Shown here in pieces: positions 51,905 through 61,272 of a stretch of 64,000 nt of DNA (positions are counted from its first letter, which is position 1; the number at the start of each line of letters is the position of its first letter). Position numbers and translations under genes: made by a program. Under the pieces are notes generated by a model. It was given only the letters and a program-made list of their open reading frames with translations, was not told the origin of the DNA and searched no databases. Source of the DNA: Flavobacterium sp. 90 (GTDB lineage: Bacteria > Bacteroidota > Bacteroidia > Flavobacteriales > Flavobacteriaceae); the NCBI RefSeq assembly GCF_004339525.1, contig NZ_SMGE01000001.1:1054001-1118000 (forward strand). The letters are read 5' to 3'.

Positions 51905-53631
51905 TGTTGCAACAAAAAAAATATCCAGACATGAAAAATTATATCAACAATAAACGAATCAATATAAAAAAGAAGGCACTTATCCTTGCCTCTTTTTTTA
52001 TCGCAATTACCTCTTTTATATCCTGCAGCGAAGATCCTTTAGACAAAATTCCTTTGGATTCTTATACAGATGCAACGGTTTGGAGTGATTTGAAACTTGC
52101 TGAAGCTTTTGCAAACAATCTTTACAATGTTTTGCCAAGCACGCAACACAATTGGAACAATAAAACAAATCGCAGCTGGATTTTGTCTACTGCTTGTGAT
52201 GAAGCTTTTAATAATTTTAACGATTATGACATTTGGACCGTAAACTCAGGAGCACTCACGCCAGATAATGCAAGTGATTTTGATATCTGGAAACCTACAT
52301 ATGCAACGATTCAAAATTGTAACATCTTTTTGTCCCGAATTGATAATGTTCCGGGTGACGAAGAAACTCGCAAGAGATTAAAAGGAGAAGTAATTTTCTT
52401 AAGAGCTTATGCTTATTTTAAACTTACGAGCGATTATGGCGGAGTTCCATTGATTACAGTTCCTTTTGATCTAAACAGTAATTTTAAAGTTGATCGCAGT
52501 ACTTATGACCAATGTGTTGATTTTATCGTTACTGAGTTAGACAAATCTGCTGAATTATTGCCATTAACAACTTCTAGTCTTGGCAGAATCACAAAAGGTG
52601 CCGCACTTGCCATCAAATCAAGAACATTGCTTTATGCTGCGAGTCCACAATGGAATACAACAAATGACATCACTAAATGGAAAAAAGCATCTGATGCTGC
52701 AAAAGCGGTTATCGATTTGAATATTTATCAGCTTTATGATAAAAAGTACGAAGATCTTTTTACGACTAATAACTCTGAAATTATTTGTTCTCGTCTGTCT
52801 AGTAAAGATCCGCAATGGAGTGCTTTTAATGGTGTCGAAATGTTTAATTCTCCGAGTGGTTTTCACGGTTGGGCAAATTTCGCACCAAGCCAAAGTCATA
52901 TTGATGCTTATGGAACTGCTGACGGAAAAGACATTACAGATCCAACATCTGGTTATAATCCGCAGAAACCATATGTAAACAGAGATCCGCGTTTTTACAA
53001 AAATATTGTATATGATGGACGCGCTTATGGAAAACCTGAATTTTGTCAAGATCGTTATGATGCCGGAAGTTCAAATAAAGCTGAGTTTTACGAAGGTGGT
53101 TTAGATTCTCCTCAAGGTTGGGATACCTGGAATGCGAGTAAAACACGTTACACTTTCCGTAAATATTGTGATACAACATACAATTACAATAATGAAACAC
53201 AAACCAACAAAGCCTGGATTATTTCTCGCTTAGGCGAAATTTATCTGAATTACGCCGAAGCGCAATTTAAACTTGGTAACGAAGGAACAGCAATTCAATA
53301 TCTAAACGCAATCAGACAACGTGCAGGAATAACTGTTCCGTTAGCAGGTTTGACGGGAACTGCTTTAGAAAATAAAATTCGTAACGAAAGACAAGTTGAA
53401 TTGTGTCTGGAAGGATTCCGTTATTATGATGTTCGCCGTTGGAAAATTGCCGAAGTAACAGAAAATAAGCCTTTGATGGGAGTTGTTATTACCAAAAATG
53501 GTGATGGTTCAAAAACCTATACTTACACCAAAGTTCAGGATAGAATTTTTAAACCTCAGCATTATTTATTACCAATTCCAAGGGATGAAACGAACAGAAC
53601 CAGTTTAGTTCAAAATCCGGGTTATAATTAG
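51904..53631 (+). CDS. RagB/SusD-family surface glycan-binding lipoprotein
   Basis: This 575-residue lipoprotein has a lipobox at Cys41 (ITSFISC|SEDPLDKIPLDSYTD). The mature sequence follows the RagB/SusD pattern: TATVWSDLKLAEAFANNLYN-like start, helical TPR-like pairs (KGEVIFLRAYAYFKLTSDYGGVPLIT, AALAIKSRTLLYAASPQWN), and the C-terminal QRAGI, ERQVELCLEGFRYYDVRRWK and HYLLPIPRDETNR. The ATG overlaps the SusC stop (TAATG), indicating coupled translation; an internal ATG at 51931 would give a more usual leader. It partners the SusC transporter. Confidence 0.95.
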   Translation: MLQQKKYPDMKNYINNKRINIKKKALILASFFIAITSFISCSEDPLDKIPLDSYTDATVWSDLKLAEAFANNLYNVLPSTQHNWNNKTNRSWILSTACDEAFNNFNDYDIWTVNSGALTPDNASDFDIWKPTYATIQNCNIFLSRIDNVPGDEETRKRLKGEVIFLRAYAYFKLTSDYGGVPLITVPFDLNSNFKVDRSTYDQCVDFIVTELDKSAELLPLTTSSLGRITKGAALAIKSRTLLYAASPQWNTTNDITKWKKASDAAKAVIDLNIYQLYDKKYEDLFTTNNSEIICSRLSSKDPQWSAFNGVEMFNSPSGFHGWANFAPSQSHIDAYGTADGKDITDPTSGYNPQKPYVNRDPRFYKNIVYDGRAYGKPEFCQDRYDAGSSNKAEFYEGGLDSPQGWDTWNASKTRYTFRKYCDTTYNYNNETQTNKAWIISRLGEIYLNYAEAQFKLGNEGTAIQYLNAIRQRAGITVPLAGLTGTALENKIRNERQVELCLEGFRYYDVRRWKIAEVTENKPLMGVVITKNGDGSKTYTYTKVQDRIFKPQHYLLPIPRDETNRTSLVQNPGYN

Positions 53632-53701
53632 AATTTTCTTTTATACTTTAAATTAATTATCAGTCTCATGGTAATAGTCGATCAACAAAACTGATAATTG
53701 C

Positions 53702-53738
53702 GCAAACCCACTCTATCAATTGTGTGGGTTTGCTTTTA
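53702..53738 (+). terminator. Terminator of the second susCD operon
   Basis: GCAAACCCAC pairs with GTGGGTTTGC around a 12-nt loop, followed by TTTT, 70 nt after the SusD stop. Confidence 0.85.
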
Positions 53739-53759
53739 AAATTTATAGCGGTAAAATAA

Positions 53760-53876
53760 TCTCAGATTAAAAAAATTACCGCCAGCCATAAGAAAGATGA
53801 CAATAAGGATTCCTATACATTTGTTGATGTTCCGGTTAATTCAGGACAAAAAATAAGTGCATTTTTCAAATATTAA
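53760..53876 (+). pseudogene. 3' fragment of a lost gene
   Basis: An open frame without a start encodes the end of a protein, including NKDSYTFVDVPVNSGQKIS and AFFKY then stop. The upstream frame is closed by a stop at 53757. The composition looks like a real coding end rather than chance, but the parent family is not recognised. The 53632-54203 gap otherwise contains the terminator and the nested hairpin. Confidence 0.4.
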
Positions 53877-53997
53877 CTGAATTAGTAAATTAGTAATTAA
53901 TACTTATCCAAAAAAACAACACGTTCAAACACTACAAACAATGGATAAGGAAGAGTTGGCGGTAATTACAATAAACAAACATGCGAATCTGGAGTTG

Positions 53998-54159
53998 AAA
54001 TGTGCCATTAGGCACTGAATATTGGTAGAAAACACGAATTGAAATAAATTTAGCGTGCCGTAGGTACGCAATAGTTACCATTTTGTTGCGTACCTACGGC
54101 ACGCAAATGAATTTAAAACCTATGCGGACTACCGATATTCAGTGCCTAACGGCACATTT
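53998..54159. repeat. Nested hairpin repeat upstream of the six-hairpin protein
   Basis: The outer arms 53998-54028 (AAATGTGCCATTAGGCACTG...) and 54129-54159 are near-exact reverse complements of 31 nt. Inside, GCGTGCCGTAGGTACGCAA (54053-54071) pairs with 54086-54104 exactly. Outer and inner stems have different sequences, so this is a two-level cruciform-like element. Another element with the same plan lies at 56279. Confidence 0.85.
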
Positions 54160-54203
54160 CAACCCTTGACTAGCGTAACACATTGATAATCGAAATTTAA
54201 AAA

Positions 54204-56228
54204 ATGAATTTAATGAAAAGATCATTTCAAGAAAAACGAAAATACATTCTATTTGCCCTTATTGCTTTTAGCTTTATGCCAAATAGCGCCTTTTCGCAAG
54301 AAGATCGCCGTTGGCAAATGGATAAAGATGGCTCTATTTCGTGGCAAATAAACAACAACATTCCGCATGACGATCATATCGAAATGAGCGGAAAAAAAAT
54401 CTCGTGCGTGCTAAGATATGGTGTTGCGGCAGATGGTTCATTTCACGCTACACGCAGTTTGGTTTGGCCAATGCTCAGAACAATTCCTAATAATACTCAC
54501 GCAAGTTTAACGCGCCAATTTGCGCAAGATGCGTTTGATTTGGTAACCGTAAATTACAAACCTATTGCGGCGGAAAAAGTGATTTCGTTGACGCTAAATG
54601 GAACTTTGCTTGTGAAAAGTAAAGCCGGAAATACATTTGAATTAACAAGACAATTTTTTCCGTCGACAACGTTGGCTGGTTATTGCGAAATTTATACATT
54701 AAAAAACAGTTCTGAAAAAACCTGTGTAGTCGAAATTCCAACATCAAATGCTGTTTATAACACAGATTCGGCAAAAGGAACAGAAGGCAGTTATGCTTTG
54801 CATGTAGATCTTTTTAATAACGGAAGTTTTAATCTGAAGCCAAATGAAACTATTAGTTTTTCCGTTTTTTACTCTGGTGTTAAAGCAAATGAACCAATTC
54901 CTGTTGTAAATGTCGAGGAAGAAAAAAACAATCGTCTAAAATTAATCCATGAAATCTGGGACAAACTTATACTTGAAACTCCAGATGAAGTTTTGAATAC
55001 AGAATTTGCTTTCGCGAAAATCAGAGCTGCCGAAAGTATTTTTGAAACTAAAGGCGGTCCAATGCACGGTCCCGGAGGAGAATCTTATTATGCTGCAATC
55101 TGGGCAAATGATCAAGCAGAATATATTGGACCTTTCTTCCCTTTTTTAGGATATGAATATGGTAATCAGGCATCGTTAAATGCTTATTTGCAATTTGCAA
55201 AATTCATGAACAAAGAATACAAACCTATTCCAAGTTCTATTGTTGCCGAAGGAACTGATATTTGGGCGGGAGCCGGAGATCGCGGTGATGGCGCCATGAT
55301 TGCTTATGGCGCTTCGCGTTATGCGCTTTCGAGAGGAAACACAAATGAGGCCAAACAATTGTGGCCGTTGATCGAATGGTGCCTCGAATATTGTCATAGA
55401 AAATTAAATTCTGATGGCGTTGTAGCTTCAGATTCTGATGAACTCGAAGGACGTCTTCCCGCAGGAAAAGCCAATCTTAATACTTCGTCTTTGTATTATG
55501 ACGCGCTTAATTCGGCTGTTTATTTAGGTGAAGCTTTAGGCGAAAATCAAATACAACTTAAAGCATACAAAGCCGAAGCAGGAAAACTAAAAGTTGCCAT
55601 TGAAAAATATTTTGGCGCAAAAATAGACGGTTTTGAAACCTATAAATACTACAAAGAAAATGACGTTTTAAGAGCCTGGATTTGCACTCCGCTCACAATG
55701 GGAATTTACGATCGAAAAGACGGAACTATAAACGCCTTATTCTCTCCAAAATTATGGACAAAAGATGGTCTTGCCAGTGTTTCAGGCGATAAAATATTCT
55801 GGGATCGCTCGACTCTCTATGCTTTAAGAGGAGTATTAGCAGCTGGCGAAACTGACAAAGCATTAGATTTTTTACATTATTATTCTAATCGTCGTTTATT
55901 AGGCGACCACGTTCCTTATCCTGTAGAAGCATATCCTGAAGGTGATCAGCGTCACCTTTCGGCAGAAAGCGGTTTGTATTGCCGAATTTTTACAGAAGGA
56001 TTATTCGGAATTCGACCAACATCTTTGCATAGTTTCGATTTTACGCCACGACTTCCTAAATCGTGGTCAATTATGAAAATGCGTCACATAAATGCATTCG
56101 AACGAGATTTCGATATTACCGTTGAAAGAGACAACAAAAAATTAAAAATAACAATAACCGAAGGCAAAAAAATAATTGTAAATAAAGTTATTAAAGACGG
56201 AGATACCGTAAATATCGATCTTCAATAG
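54204..56228 (+). CDS. Exported six-hairpin glycosidase-like protein
   Basis: This 674-residue protein has a signal peptide (about 10-32, NSAFSQ). An N-terminal beta-domain (about 35-240) is followed by an (alpha/alpha)6 barrel. Barrel motifs include AIWANDQAEYIGPFFPFLGY (about 303-322), AGAGDRGDGAMIAYGASRYA and EAYPEGDQRHLSAESGLYCRIFTEGLFGIRPTSL (about 572-605), close to those of alpha-L-rhamnosidase-like and related six-hairpin enzymes. Acidic residues in ANDQAE, DRGDG and YPEGD could be catalytic, but the substrate and family number are not certain. It follows the susCD operon by about 570 nt and probably acts on the same glycan. Confidence 0.8.
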   Translation: MNLMKRSFQEKRKYILFALIAFSFMPNSAFSQEDRRWQMDKDGSISWQINNNIPHDDHIEMSGKKISCVLRYGVAADGSFHATRSLVWPMLRTIPNNTHASLTRQFAQDAFDLVTVNYKPIAAEKVISLTLNGTLLVKSKAGNTFELTRQFFPSTTLAGYCEIYTLKNSSEKTCVVEIPTSNAVYNTDSAKGTEGSYALHVDLFNNGSFNLKPNETISFSVFYSGVKANEPIPVVNVEEEKNNRLKLIHEIWDKLILETPDEVLNTEFAFAKIRAAESIFETKGGPMHGPGGESYYAAIWANDQAEYIGPFFPFLGYEYGNQASLNAYLQFAKFMNKEYKPIPSSIVAEGTDIWAGAGDRGDGAMIAYGASRYALSRGNTNEAKQLWPLIEWCLEYCHRKLNSDGVVASDSDELEGRLPAGKANLNTSSLYYDALNSAVYLGEALGENQIQLKAYKAEAGKLKVAIEKYFGAKIDGFETYKYYKENDVLRAWICTPLTMGIYDRKDGTINALFSPKLWTKDGLASVSGDKIFWDRSTLYALRGVLAAGETDKALDFLHYYSNRRLLGDHVPYPVEAYPEGDQRHLSAESGLYCRIFTEGLFGIRPTSLHSFDFTPRLPKSWSIMKMRHINAFERDFDITVERDNKKLKITITEGKKIIVNKVIKDGDTVNIDLQ

Positions 56229-56278
56229 GTTTTGTATTTTTATTTGGAAATGAATAATCGATTTTAATATGAAAATGG

Positions 56279-56456
56279 TGTAGTCCCTACGGGACACTTT
56301 CCATGTGGTCTATATTTCTACCAACCTACCGACCTGTAACTCCTAACGGAGTATTATTAGCGACATTTGATTTCTACGAAAATACTCCGTTAGGAGTTAC
56401 AGGTCGGTAGAAACCCAATTTAGAACGAGATACAAAATGTCCTGTAGGGACTACAC
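56279..56456. repeat. Nested hairpin repeat downstream of the six-hairpin protein
   Basis: The outer arms (TGTAGTCCCTACGGGACA..., 56279-56300, and 56435-56456) are reverse complements. An inner stem of nearly 30 bp starts CTACCGACCTGTAACTCC (56326-56355) and pairs with 56380-56410. The plan resembles that of 53998-54159, but the sequences differ. It fills most of the 370-nt gap. Confidence 0.85.
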
Positions 56457-56485
56457 ATACCACAATACACATAAATAATTTAAAC

Positions 56486-56526
56486 AAAAAACGGGCGAGC
56501 ATTTTATAAAACTCATCCGTTTTTTA
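56486..56526. terminator. Bidirectional terminator
   Basis: AAAAAACGG-GCGAG and CTCAT-CCGTTTTTT form an interrupted stem with A- and T-runs, between the convergent genes ending at 56228 and 56599. Confidence 0.7.
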
Positions 56527-56598
56527 TTTAATTTCTAGAAAATTTCTCAGATCTAAATTTTTATCGATTTTATTAATTCCAGAATACCTTTTCTTGTT

Positions 56599-57372
56599 TT
56601 AAAACACGCTGCTAAAATTCTGATTTTTCAAAACCGTTTCAACTTCAGATCCTAAGTATTGGTATATTTTATTATTTAAAAAATTCCCCATACTAATTCG
56701 TTTTACACCTGCATTTTGCAGCTTATCAAAATCCGGTAAATCAGGCATACACATTACATTTATTGGCAGTTTTGTTGCTTTTGTAAGCGCTTGTATATCT
56801 TCAATTTTTGTAACACACGGAAAAAACAATCCATGAATGCCTATGTTTTCATAAATGCTTATTCTTTTCAGTGCCTCATTTAGACTATCCGGTAATCCCA
56901 ATAAAAAAACATCCGATCTAATATTGATAAAAATCTCGATATTCTCTTTCAGAAGTTCATCGGCGACAGCCTTAATTTTTTGAGCAAATGAATCTGCATC
57001 AACAATTGTTCTTACACCTTGTTCGACTACAGAATCTTCTATATTAATTCCCGAAACGCCGATCTTATTTAGTTCTTTAATATTTGCTACAATTTCTGCA
57101 ACAGTTTTTCCATAACCGGCTTCGAGATCTACAGAAAGCGGCGCGGATACAGAAGCTGCAATACGTTTCGTAATAAACAGATATTCATCGAAACTCATTT
57201 CTTCGCCATCAGCGTATCCAAGTGTTTCTGCAATTGCGTAGCTTGAAGTTCCCAAAGCTTTAAAACCAAGTTCTTCTAATTTTTTCGCACTTTGTACATT
57301 CCAAACATTGCCAATCAACAAAGGTTCCTGCTGATCGTGTAATTCTTTAAACTTTTGAAAATCATTCGTCAT
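56599..57372 (-). CDS. Isocitrate lyase/PEP mutase-superfamily protein
   Basis: This 257-residue cytoplasmic protein is a TIM-barrel member of the ICL/PEP-mutase superfamily. It starts FQKFKELHDQQEPLLIGNVWNVQSAKKLEELGFKALGTSSYAIAETLGY, and has SVDLEAGYG (about 79-87), the metal-binding Asp/Glu region, GVSGINIEDSV (about 104-114) and NIRSDVFLLG (about 148-157). Length fits small superfamily members that cleave or form C-C or C-P bonds; the lyase catalytic KKCG(H) motif of isocitrate lyase is absent, so the exact reaction is unknown. It lies 48 nt after the saccharopine-dehydrogenase-like gene. Confidence 0.85.
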   Translation of the reverse strand: MTNDFQKFKELHDQQEPLLIGNVWNVQSAKKLEELGFKALGTSSYAIAETLGYADGEEMSFDEYLFITKRIAASVSAPLSVDLEAGYGKTVAEIVANIKELNKIGVSGINIEDSVVEQGVRTIVDADSFAQKIKAVADELLKENIEIFINIRSDVFLLGLPDSLNEALKRISIYENIGIHGLFFPCVTKIEDIQALTKATKLPINVMCMPDLPDFDKLQNAGVKRISMGNFLNNKIYQYLGSEVETVLKNQNFSSVF

Positions 57373-57420
57373 ATTGTATAATTTTATAATAAAAGGACAA
57401 TTCTAATTTCTGTTTTTGAT

Positions 57421-58446
57421 TTAATTAATTTCAGTTTCTTTAATCTCCGAAATCACAATATCGTCAACATCAAGCGCATTTAAAAAATCTGTGGCGTCAA
57501 ATGCTTCTCCCAATGTTGTAACGCCTTGTTTTTGTATTTTTCCGGTCAAAATTCTTTTTAAAGCTTCAACAATCAAAGGCGCTGTTACCGCATAAATATC
57601 GATTCCCTGAGCTGTGATACTTCTGCTTTTATTGCCTTTTGTAGCGACAACTTCCATACAAAAACGTTGAGATGATCTGTTTTTTTCATCGGCAGCTTTA
57701 GGTTCCGGTGTTTTATCATTTCTAATATCGGTCAACGAATTTTGACTCAAATAAGTATTGATTGTATTGACGTTTATGTGTCTCGAAATCGTGATAATTT
57801 CTGATAATGGAACCGTTACCACTTCTTGTGTAAATATTGGTTCCGGAAAATTCCAAACTTTAGATTTCACCTCCAAAACCGGTTGTAGACTATTGTTTGC
57901 ATACATAAATCTTTGATAGTGATTGCGTTCTCCCGTCAATCGCGTTCCTTTTGTAGGATGCCAGGAATCCAAACCTATATAACTTGAAATTTCATCGACC
58001 TGATCCCAGTCTTTGGTAAGTGTTGTGCTCAATAAATCTCCCAAACCGCCATAAAATGCAGCTGCAGGAATGATGGTTACATTGGCCGTTTTTGCCTGTT
58101 CAGAGAATTGCTCAAAAATGTCCAAAACCGCTTTTTGTTCAGCACTTACATCAAGATAATGTTTTCCTAATCTTAGCGCAGATTGAATAATAGGCTCTGC
58201 AGTATCTAAAAATGGACCTGCGCAGTTTACGATTATTTCGGCATCGGCAAAAGCCTTATCTAAAGTTTCAGGTTGGTTAATATCGGCTACTTTTGTGATT
58301 AAATCCGGATAATCTTTACTTAAAGCAGCTAACTTATCAGCATCTCGCCCGCTAAGAACAGGTTTGAAGCCTTGCTGATAAAGCTGAGCAACTAAAAATT
58401 TTCCTGTGTGTCCGTAAGCGCCGTATATTACTATTTTATTTTCCAT
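57421..58446 (-). CDS. Saccharopine dehydrogenase-like NAD(P)-binding protein
   Basis: This 341-residue cytoplasmic protein begins with a Rossmann motif (KIVIYGAYGHTGKFLVAQLYQQGFKPVLSGRD, about 4-35) and the saccharopine-dehydrogenase-like ADAEIIVNCAGPFLDTAEPIIQSALRLGKHYLDVSAE. The second half (TKGTRLTGERNHYQRFMY and QGIDIYAVTAPLIVEALKRIL) follows this family of putative enoyl/trans-acting reductases. Substrate is unknown. Spacing of 38 and 48 nt to its neighbours suggests an operon with the SnoaL-like and PEP-mutase-like genes. Confidence 0.85.
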   Translation of the reverse strand: MENKIVIYGAYGHTGKFLVAQLYQQGFKPVLSGRDADKLAALSKDYPDLITKVADINQPETLDKAFADAEIIVNCAGPFLDTAEPIIQSALRLGKHYLDVSAEQKAVLDIFEQFSEQAKTANVTIIPAAAFYGGLGDLLSTTLTKDWDQVDEISSYIGLDSWHPTKGTRLTGERNHYQRFMYANNSLQPVLEVKSKVWNFPEPIFTQEVVTVPLSEIITISRHINVNTINTYLSQNSLTDIRNDKTPEPKAADEKNRSSQRFCMEVVATKGNKSRSITAQGIDIYAVTAPLIVEALKRILTGKIQKQGVTTLGEAFDATDFLNALDVDDIVISEIKETEIN

Positions 58447-58484
58447 AAAAGGGATTTTGGTATTTTAGGGTTAGTTATTGTATT

Positions 58485-58955
58485 TTATAATTTGCGATTA
58501 CTGCTAAAAGAATCGCGGAACATTTTCCAGCCTTCAGGAGTTTTTTTCCAAAGCACCAGAAATTTACCATCGTCAAATAATTCGCCTTTGGCATTAAAAG
58601 ACTGCCATAAACCTTCTTCGGTTACGTATTCAATTCCGTCACCATAAACGGCTGTTGTAATAAATTTTCCATTTCTCATTCCATAGCTGTCATAAGCCGC
58701 TCTAAAGAATTTTGCGGCAGCATCATGACCACACATTTGTACTGAATTCGGCGCCATAATGCAGGCATCTTTTGCATAACGATTAATAAAAATTGAAGAA
58801 TCATTTTTTACGAATGATTCAAAATAAATCGCATTACTTTCTGCGATTGCTTTTTTAGCTTCTTCTAAACCTGTATTCTGAATTTCTTTTTTTTGATCCT
58901 TGCAAGACAATAGCATTGCAAGAACAACTACTGAGATAAATAATTTGTTGTGCAT
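58485..58955 (-). CDS. SnoaL/NTF2-like lipoprotein
   Basis: This 156-residue protein has a lipoprotein signal with Cys18 (VVVLAMLLSC|KDQ). The rest (EEAKKAIAESNAIYFESFVKNDSSIFINRYAKDACIMAPNS onward, then KFLVLWKKTPEGWKMFRDSFSSNR) is the alpha+beta-barrel pattern of SnoaL/DUF4440 proteins, which can be small enzymes or binding proteins. It is first in the likely operon that runs to 56599 and lies 88 nt downstream of the Crp-type regulator gene. Confidence 0.85.
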   Translation of the reverse strand: MHNKLFISVVVLAMLLSCKDQKKEIQNTGLEEAKKAIAESNAIYFESFVKNDSSIFINRYAKDACIMAPNSVQMCGHDAAAKFFRAAYDSYGMRNGKFITTAVYGDGIEYVTEEGLWQSFNAKGELFDDGKFLVLWKKTPEGWKMFRDSFSSNRKL

Positions 58956-59043
58956 GATAATTATTGTTAATGTTACAAGACAAAATTCAGATTATGCGGA
59001 TAAAGAAATGGTGATGTAAGTCACTATTTTAAAAGAGGGAAAT

Positions 59044-59622
59044 TTATCTTTTCAAACGACTTAATGTTTCCCGTGATACGCCTAAATAAGCGGCCAATTT
59101 TCTTTTTGAAATTCTTTGTATCAAATCCGGGTATTCTTTCAGTAAGAGATTAAACCTTTCTGTAGCATCGTTTGTCATATAAGTGAGAAGCCGTTTTTGT
59201 TGTTTTACAAAACTGTCGTTGGCTTTTCGCCGAAAAAAATTTTCCATCTTTGGAATGTCTGCACATAATTTTTCTCTGTTCTCGAATGAAATCGAAATCG
59301 CTTCTGTTTGTTCCAGACAAACAATATCAAAAATGGCAATTGTCTGATTGTAGAAAGCTTGTTGATCTGTAATCCAGCAACCTTCATTGGCAAATTGCAT
59401 AATGTGTTCCTTACCCAAATTGTCTATATAATTAGACACGGCAAGACCTTTGGAAATCCAATAAGTATGGTTTACTTTTTCGCCTAGTTTGGCAAGATAA
59501 TCTCCTTTTTTAAAGATAACTTTTGAAAAATAAGACATTATATCATCAAATTCTTCTTCTGTAATAGAAGAAAACTTTGCAATATGTTTATAAAAAAGGT
59601 GAAATTCAGACGTCTCGTTCAA
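59044..59622 (-). CDS. Crp/Fnr-family transcriptional regulator
   Basis: This 192-residue protein has a cNMP-binding-type beta-roll (VIFKKGDYLAKLGEKVNHTYWISKGLAVSNYI, about 35-66), a dimer helix and a C-terminal helix-turn-helix (QRISKRKLAAYLGVSRETLSRLKR, about 169-192). The end is directly at the recognition helix, as usual for this Bacteroidota branch. It precedes the SnoaL/saccharopine/PEP-mutase-like operon on the same strand and may control it. It differs from the Crp-type gene at 16.8 kb in most positions. Confidence 0.88.
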   Translation of the reverse strand: MNETSEFHLFYKHIAKFSSITEEEFDDIMSYFSKVIFKKGDYLAKLGEKVNHTYWISKGLAVSNYIDNLGKEHIMQFANEGCWITDQQAFYNQTIAIFDIVCLEQTEAISISFENREKLCADIPKMENFFRRKANDSFVKQQKRLLTYMTNDATERFNLLLKEYPDLIQRISKRKLAAYLGVSRETLSRLKR

Positions 59623-59795
59623 CTTTGTATACTTTATATTCTAGTTATTTTTGGCTGTTAAATTCTACTACGCAGGAAATTTAGCACTAAAATAAGTTCA
59701 TTTTTCGGATTAGCCAAATCTTCCAAATACAAACTTAAATTCGCACTAAATCAACCTTTTATATAATTACAATAGTGTAAAATACACACCTTTTT

Positions 59796-60239
59796 TTATC
59801 CAAAAACATTCACTCCTTTTCCGGTCGTTATCAAGCTAAATAAACTTTTTTCGATAAGCTGAGTCCACGCATTTGAGCAATCTCCATAACATTCAAATTG
59901 AGGAACTAATCCCAAATGACTAAAACGGATTTGTGTTTTATGGTTTGCTTCAGAGATTTCGAACACGATTTTTGTTCCTGTCCATTCACTTTGATCTTTT
60001 ACAAAACTTAATTTACTGTCTGTAATAAGCCAAACAATTTTTTCGTTCGGAATAATCTCTACTATTTTTTGTTTCGAAAAATGAATTCCCGGAACACTAT
60101 AATCAAATTCATCGTTGAGGTTTTCTGTATTTCCGTCAATTTCGCCTTGCCACCAACCGCGAACGGTGTTGATGGCATTAAAAACTTCTTCTTTAGAATT
60201 ATCAACTAAAATCGTTGTGCTAAAATTTGATGTTTCCAT
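59796..60239 (-). CDS. SRPBCC/AHSA1-like ligand-binding protein
   Basis: This 147-residue protein has the START-like pattern FSTTILVDNSKEEVFNAINTVRGWW, DEFDYSVPGIHFSKQKIVEIIPNEKIVWLITDS and a final helix NAWTQLIEKSLFSLITTG. AHSA1-type proteins bind hydrophobic ligands or chaperones. It is the last of three genes (EthD-like, DinB-like, this one) spaced by 15-50 nt on the minus strand, divergent from a GlxA-type regulator. Confidence 0.85.
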   Translation of the reverse strand: METSNFSTTILVDNSKEEVFNAINTVRGWWQGEIDGNTENLNDEFDYSVPGIHFSKQKIVEIIPNEKIVWLITDSKLSFVKDQSEWTGTKIVFEISEANHKTQIRFSHLGLVPQFECYGDCSNAWTQLIEKSLFSLITTGKGVNVFG

Positions 60240-60254
60240 TTTGTTGTTTTTATA

Positions 60255-60749
60255 TTATTTAAGCAATTGCAATTGTCCTAGATGATATTGCAAATGCGAT
60301 GTTCTTGTAACCACAATATTTAGTTTATTACGATGAGGTTCTCTCTCGAAATCTTCTGTACTTACAGCCGTATGTTTTTCGAACCATTCTTCTGGTTTCA
60401 GACTGTCAAATTTTTGTTTTATCACTTCAGATTGTTTTGTCCAGAAAGTTCTCAATTCTTGTGCACTCGGAAGTTCTTTTACAGTTTTATCCGGAGATTT
60501 AATAAAAGGTTGATTTAGTTCAGGATATAATTTTGGTCCCATATCCAATAGAATCAGCAAATCGTCATGAACCGCAATAAGATGTCCCAGCAAATAAATA
60601 CCTCGATTTTTTCCCGGAGCAATTTCTTTTTGTAAAGTTTCGTCGCTTACAGAATTAAGTAATGTATCGCAATTTAATATTGAAGCGTACCATCTGTCTA
60701 ATATCAATTTAACAAATAATGTCGCTGTTGGTGTTACTGTTGTTGTCAT
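60255..60749 (-). CDS. DinB-family protein
   Basis: This 164-residue four-helix-bundle protein starts TLFVKLILDRWYASILNCDTLLNSV. It has candidate metal ligands in YLLGHLIAVHDDLL (about 52-65) and TSHLQYHLGQLQLL (about 151-164), as in DinB/YfiT-like putative metal-dependent thiol transferases. Function of most members is unknown. It lies 15 nt before the SRPBCC gene and 50 nt after the EthD-like gene. Confidence 0.85.
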   Translation of the reverse strand: MTTTVTPTATLFVKLILDRWYASILNCDTLLNSVSDETLQKEIAPGKNRGIYLLGHLIAVHDDLLILLDMGPKLYPELNQPFIKSPDKTVKELPSAQELRTFWTKQSEVIKQKFDSLKPEEWFEKHTAVSTEDFEREPHRNKLNIVVTRTSHLQYHLGQLQLLK

Positions 60750-60799
60750 TTTTTTAGGTTTTAATAGTTGTAATAGTTTAAAATCGTTTTGCTGTTTTA

Positions 60800-61111
60800 T
60801 CAGGTATTTACTGAATCGTACACATAAATCTGAACTTCGTCATCGCTTGCAAAAATCATTCGGTCAACCGCGCATTGCTGCCCAATATCTGACTTAAAAG
60901 ATTCCATCATTTCGTCAAGCGAATTAAAATATAAATTGGCTACACGATAAACATCATTATGTCCCGTAAGCGAGATAATTGGACCATTATTGATTTCGTA
61001 TTTCAATAATCCCGGTAATTGTTTAGCCAGCGGAACGTGTACTTCGAAATAATGTTTTTCAAAGAATTCTTTATCCTTTGGAGTGGTATAAATCACTGTC
61101 ATTTTTGCCAT
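60800..61111 (-). CDS. EthD-family small protein
   Basis: This 103-residue protein has the dimeric alpha/beta-barrel pattern of EthD: MTVIYTTPKDKEFFEKHYFEVHVPLAKQLPGL (about 4-35), VYRVANLYFNSLDEMMESFKSDIG and FASDDEVQIYVYD. EthD-like proteins are small oxygenase-related or binding proteins. It is the first gene of the operon divergent from the GlxA-type regulator (162 nt between starts). Confidence 0.88.
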   Translation of the reverse strand: MAKMTVIYTTPKDKEFFEKHYFEVHVPLAKQLPGLLKYEINNGPIISLTGHNDVYRVANLYFNSLDEMMESFKSDIGQQCAVDRMIFASDDEVQIYVYDSVNT

Positions 61112-61272
61112 AATCGTTTTTTGTTTAATTGTTCTAAATCGTTCTTTTGAGTTTTGATATGTAAAATTACCTTCTAATAATCAAACCATTAAGGTGTAAG
61201 TTAGACATTGTGATGGGTAGTTTTGGACAAAAACATTTAGTACCTTTACTTATCAAAAAAAATCAAAAAACG

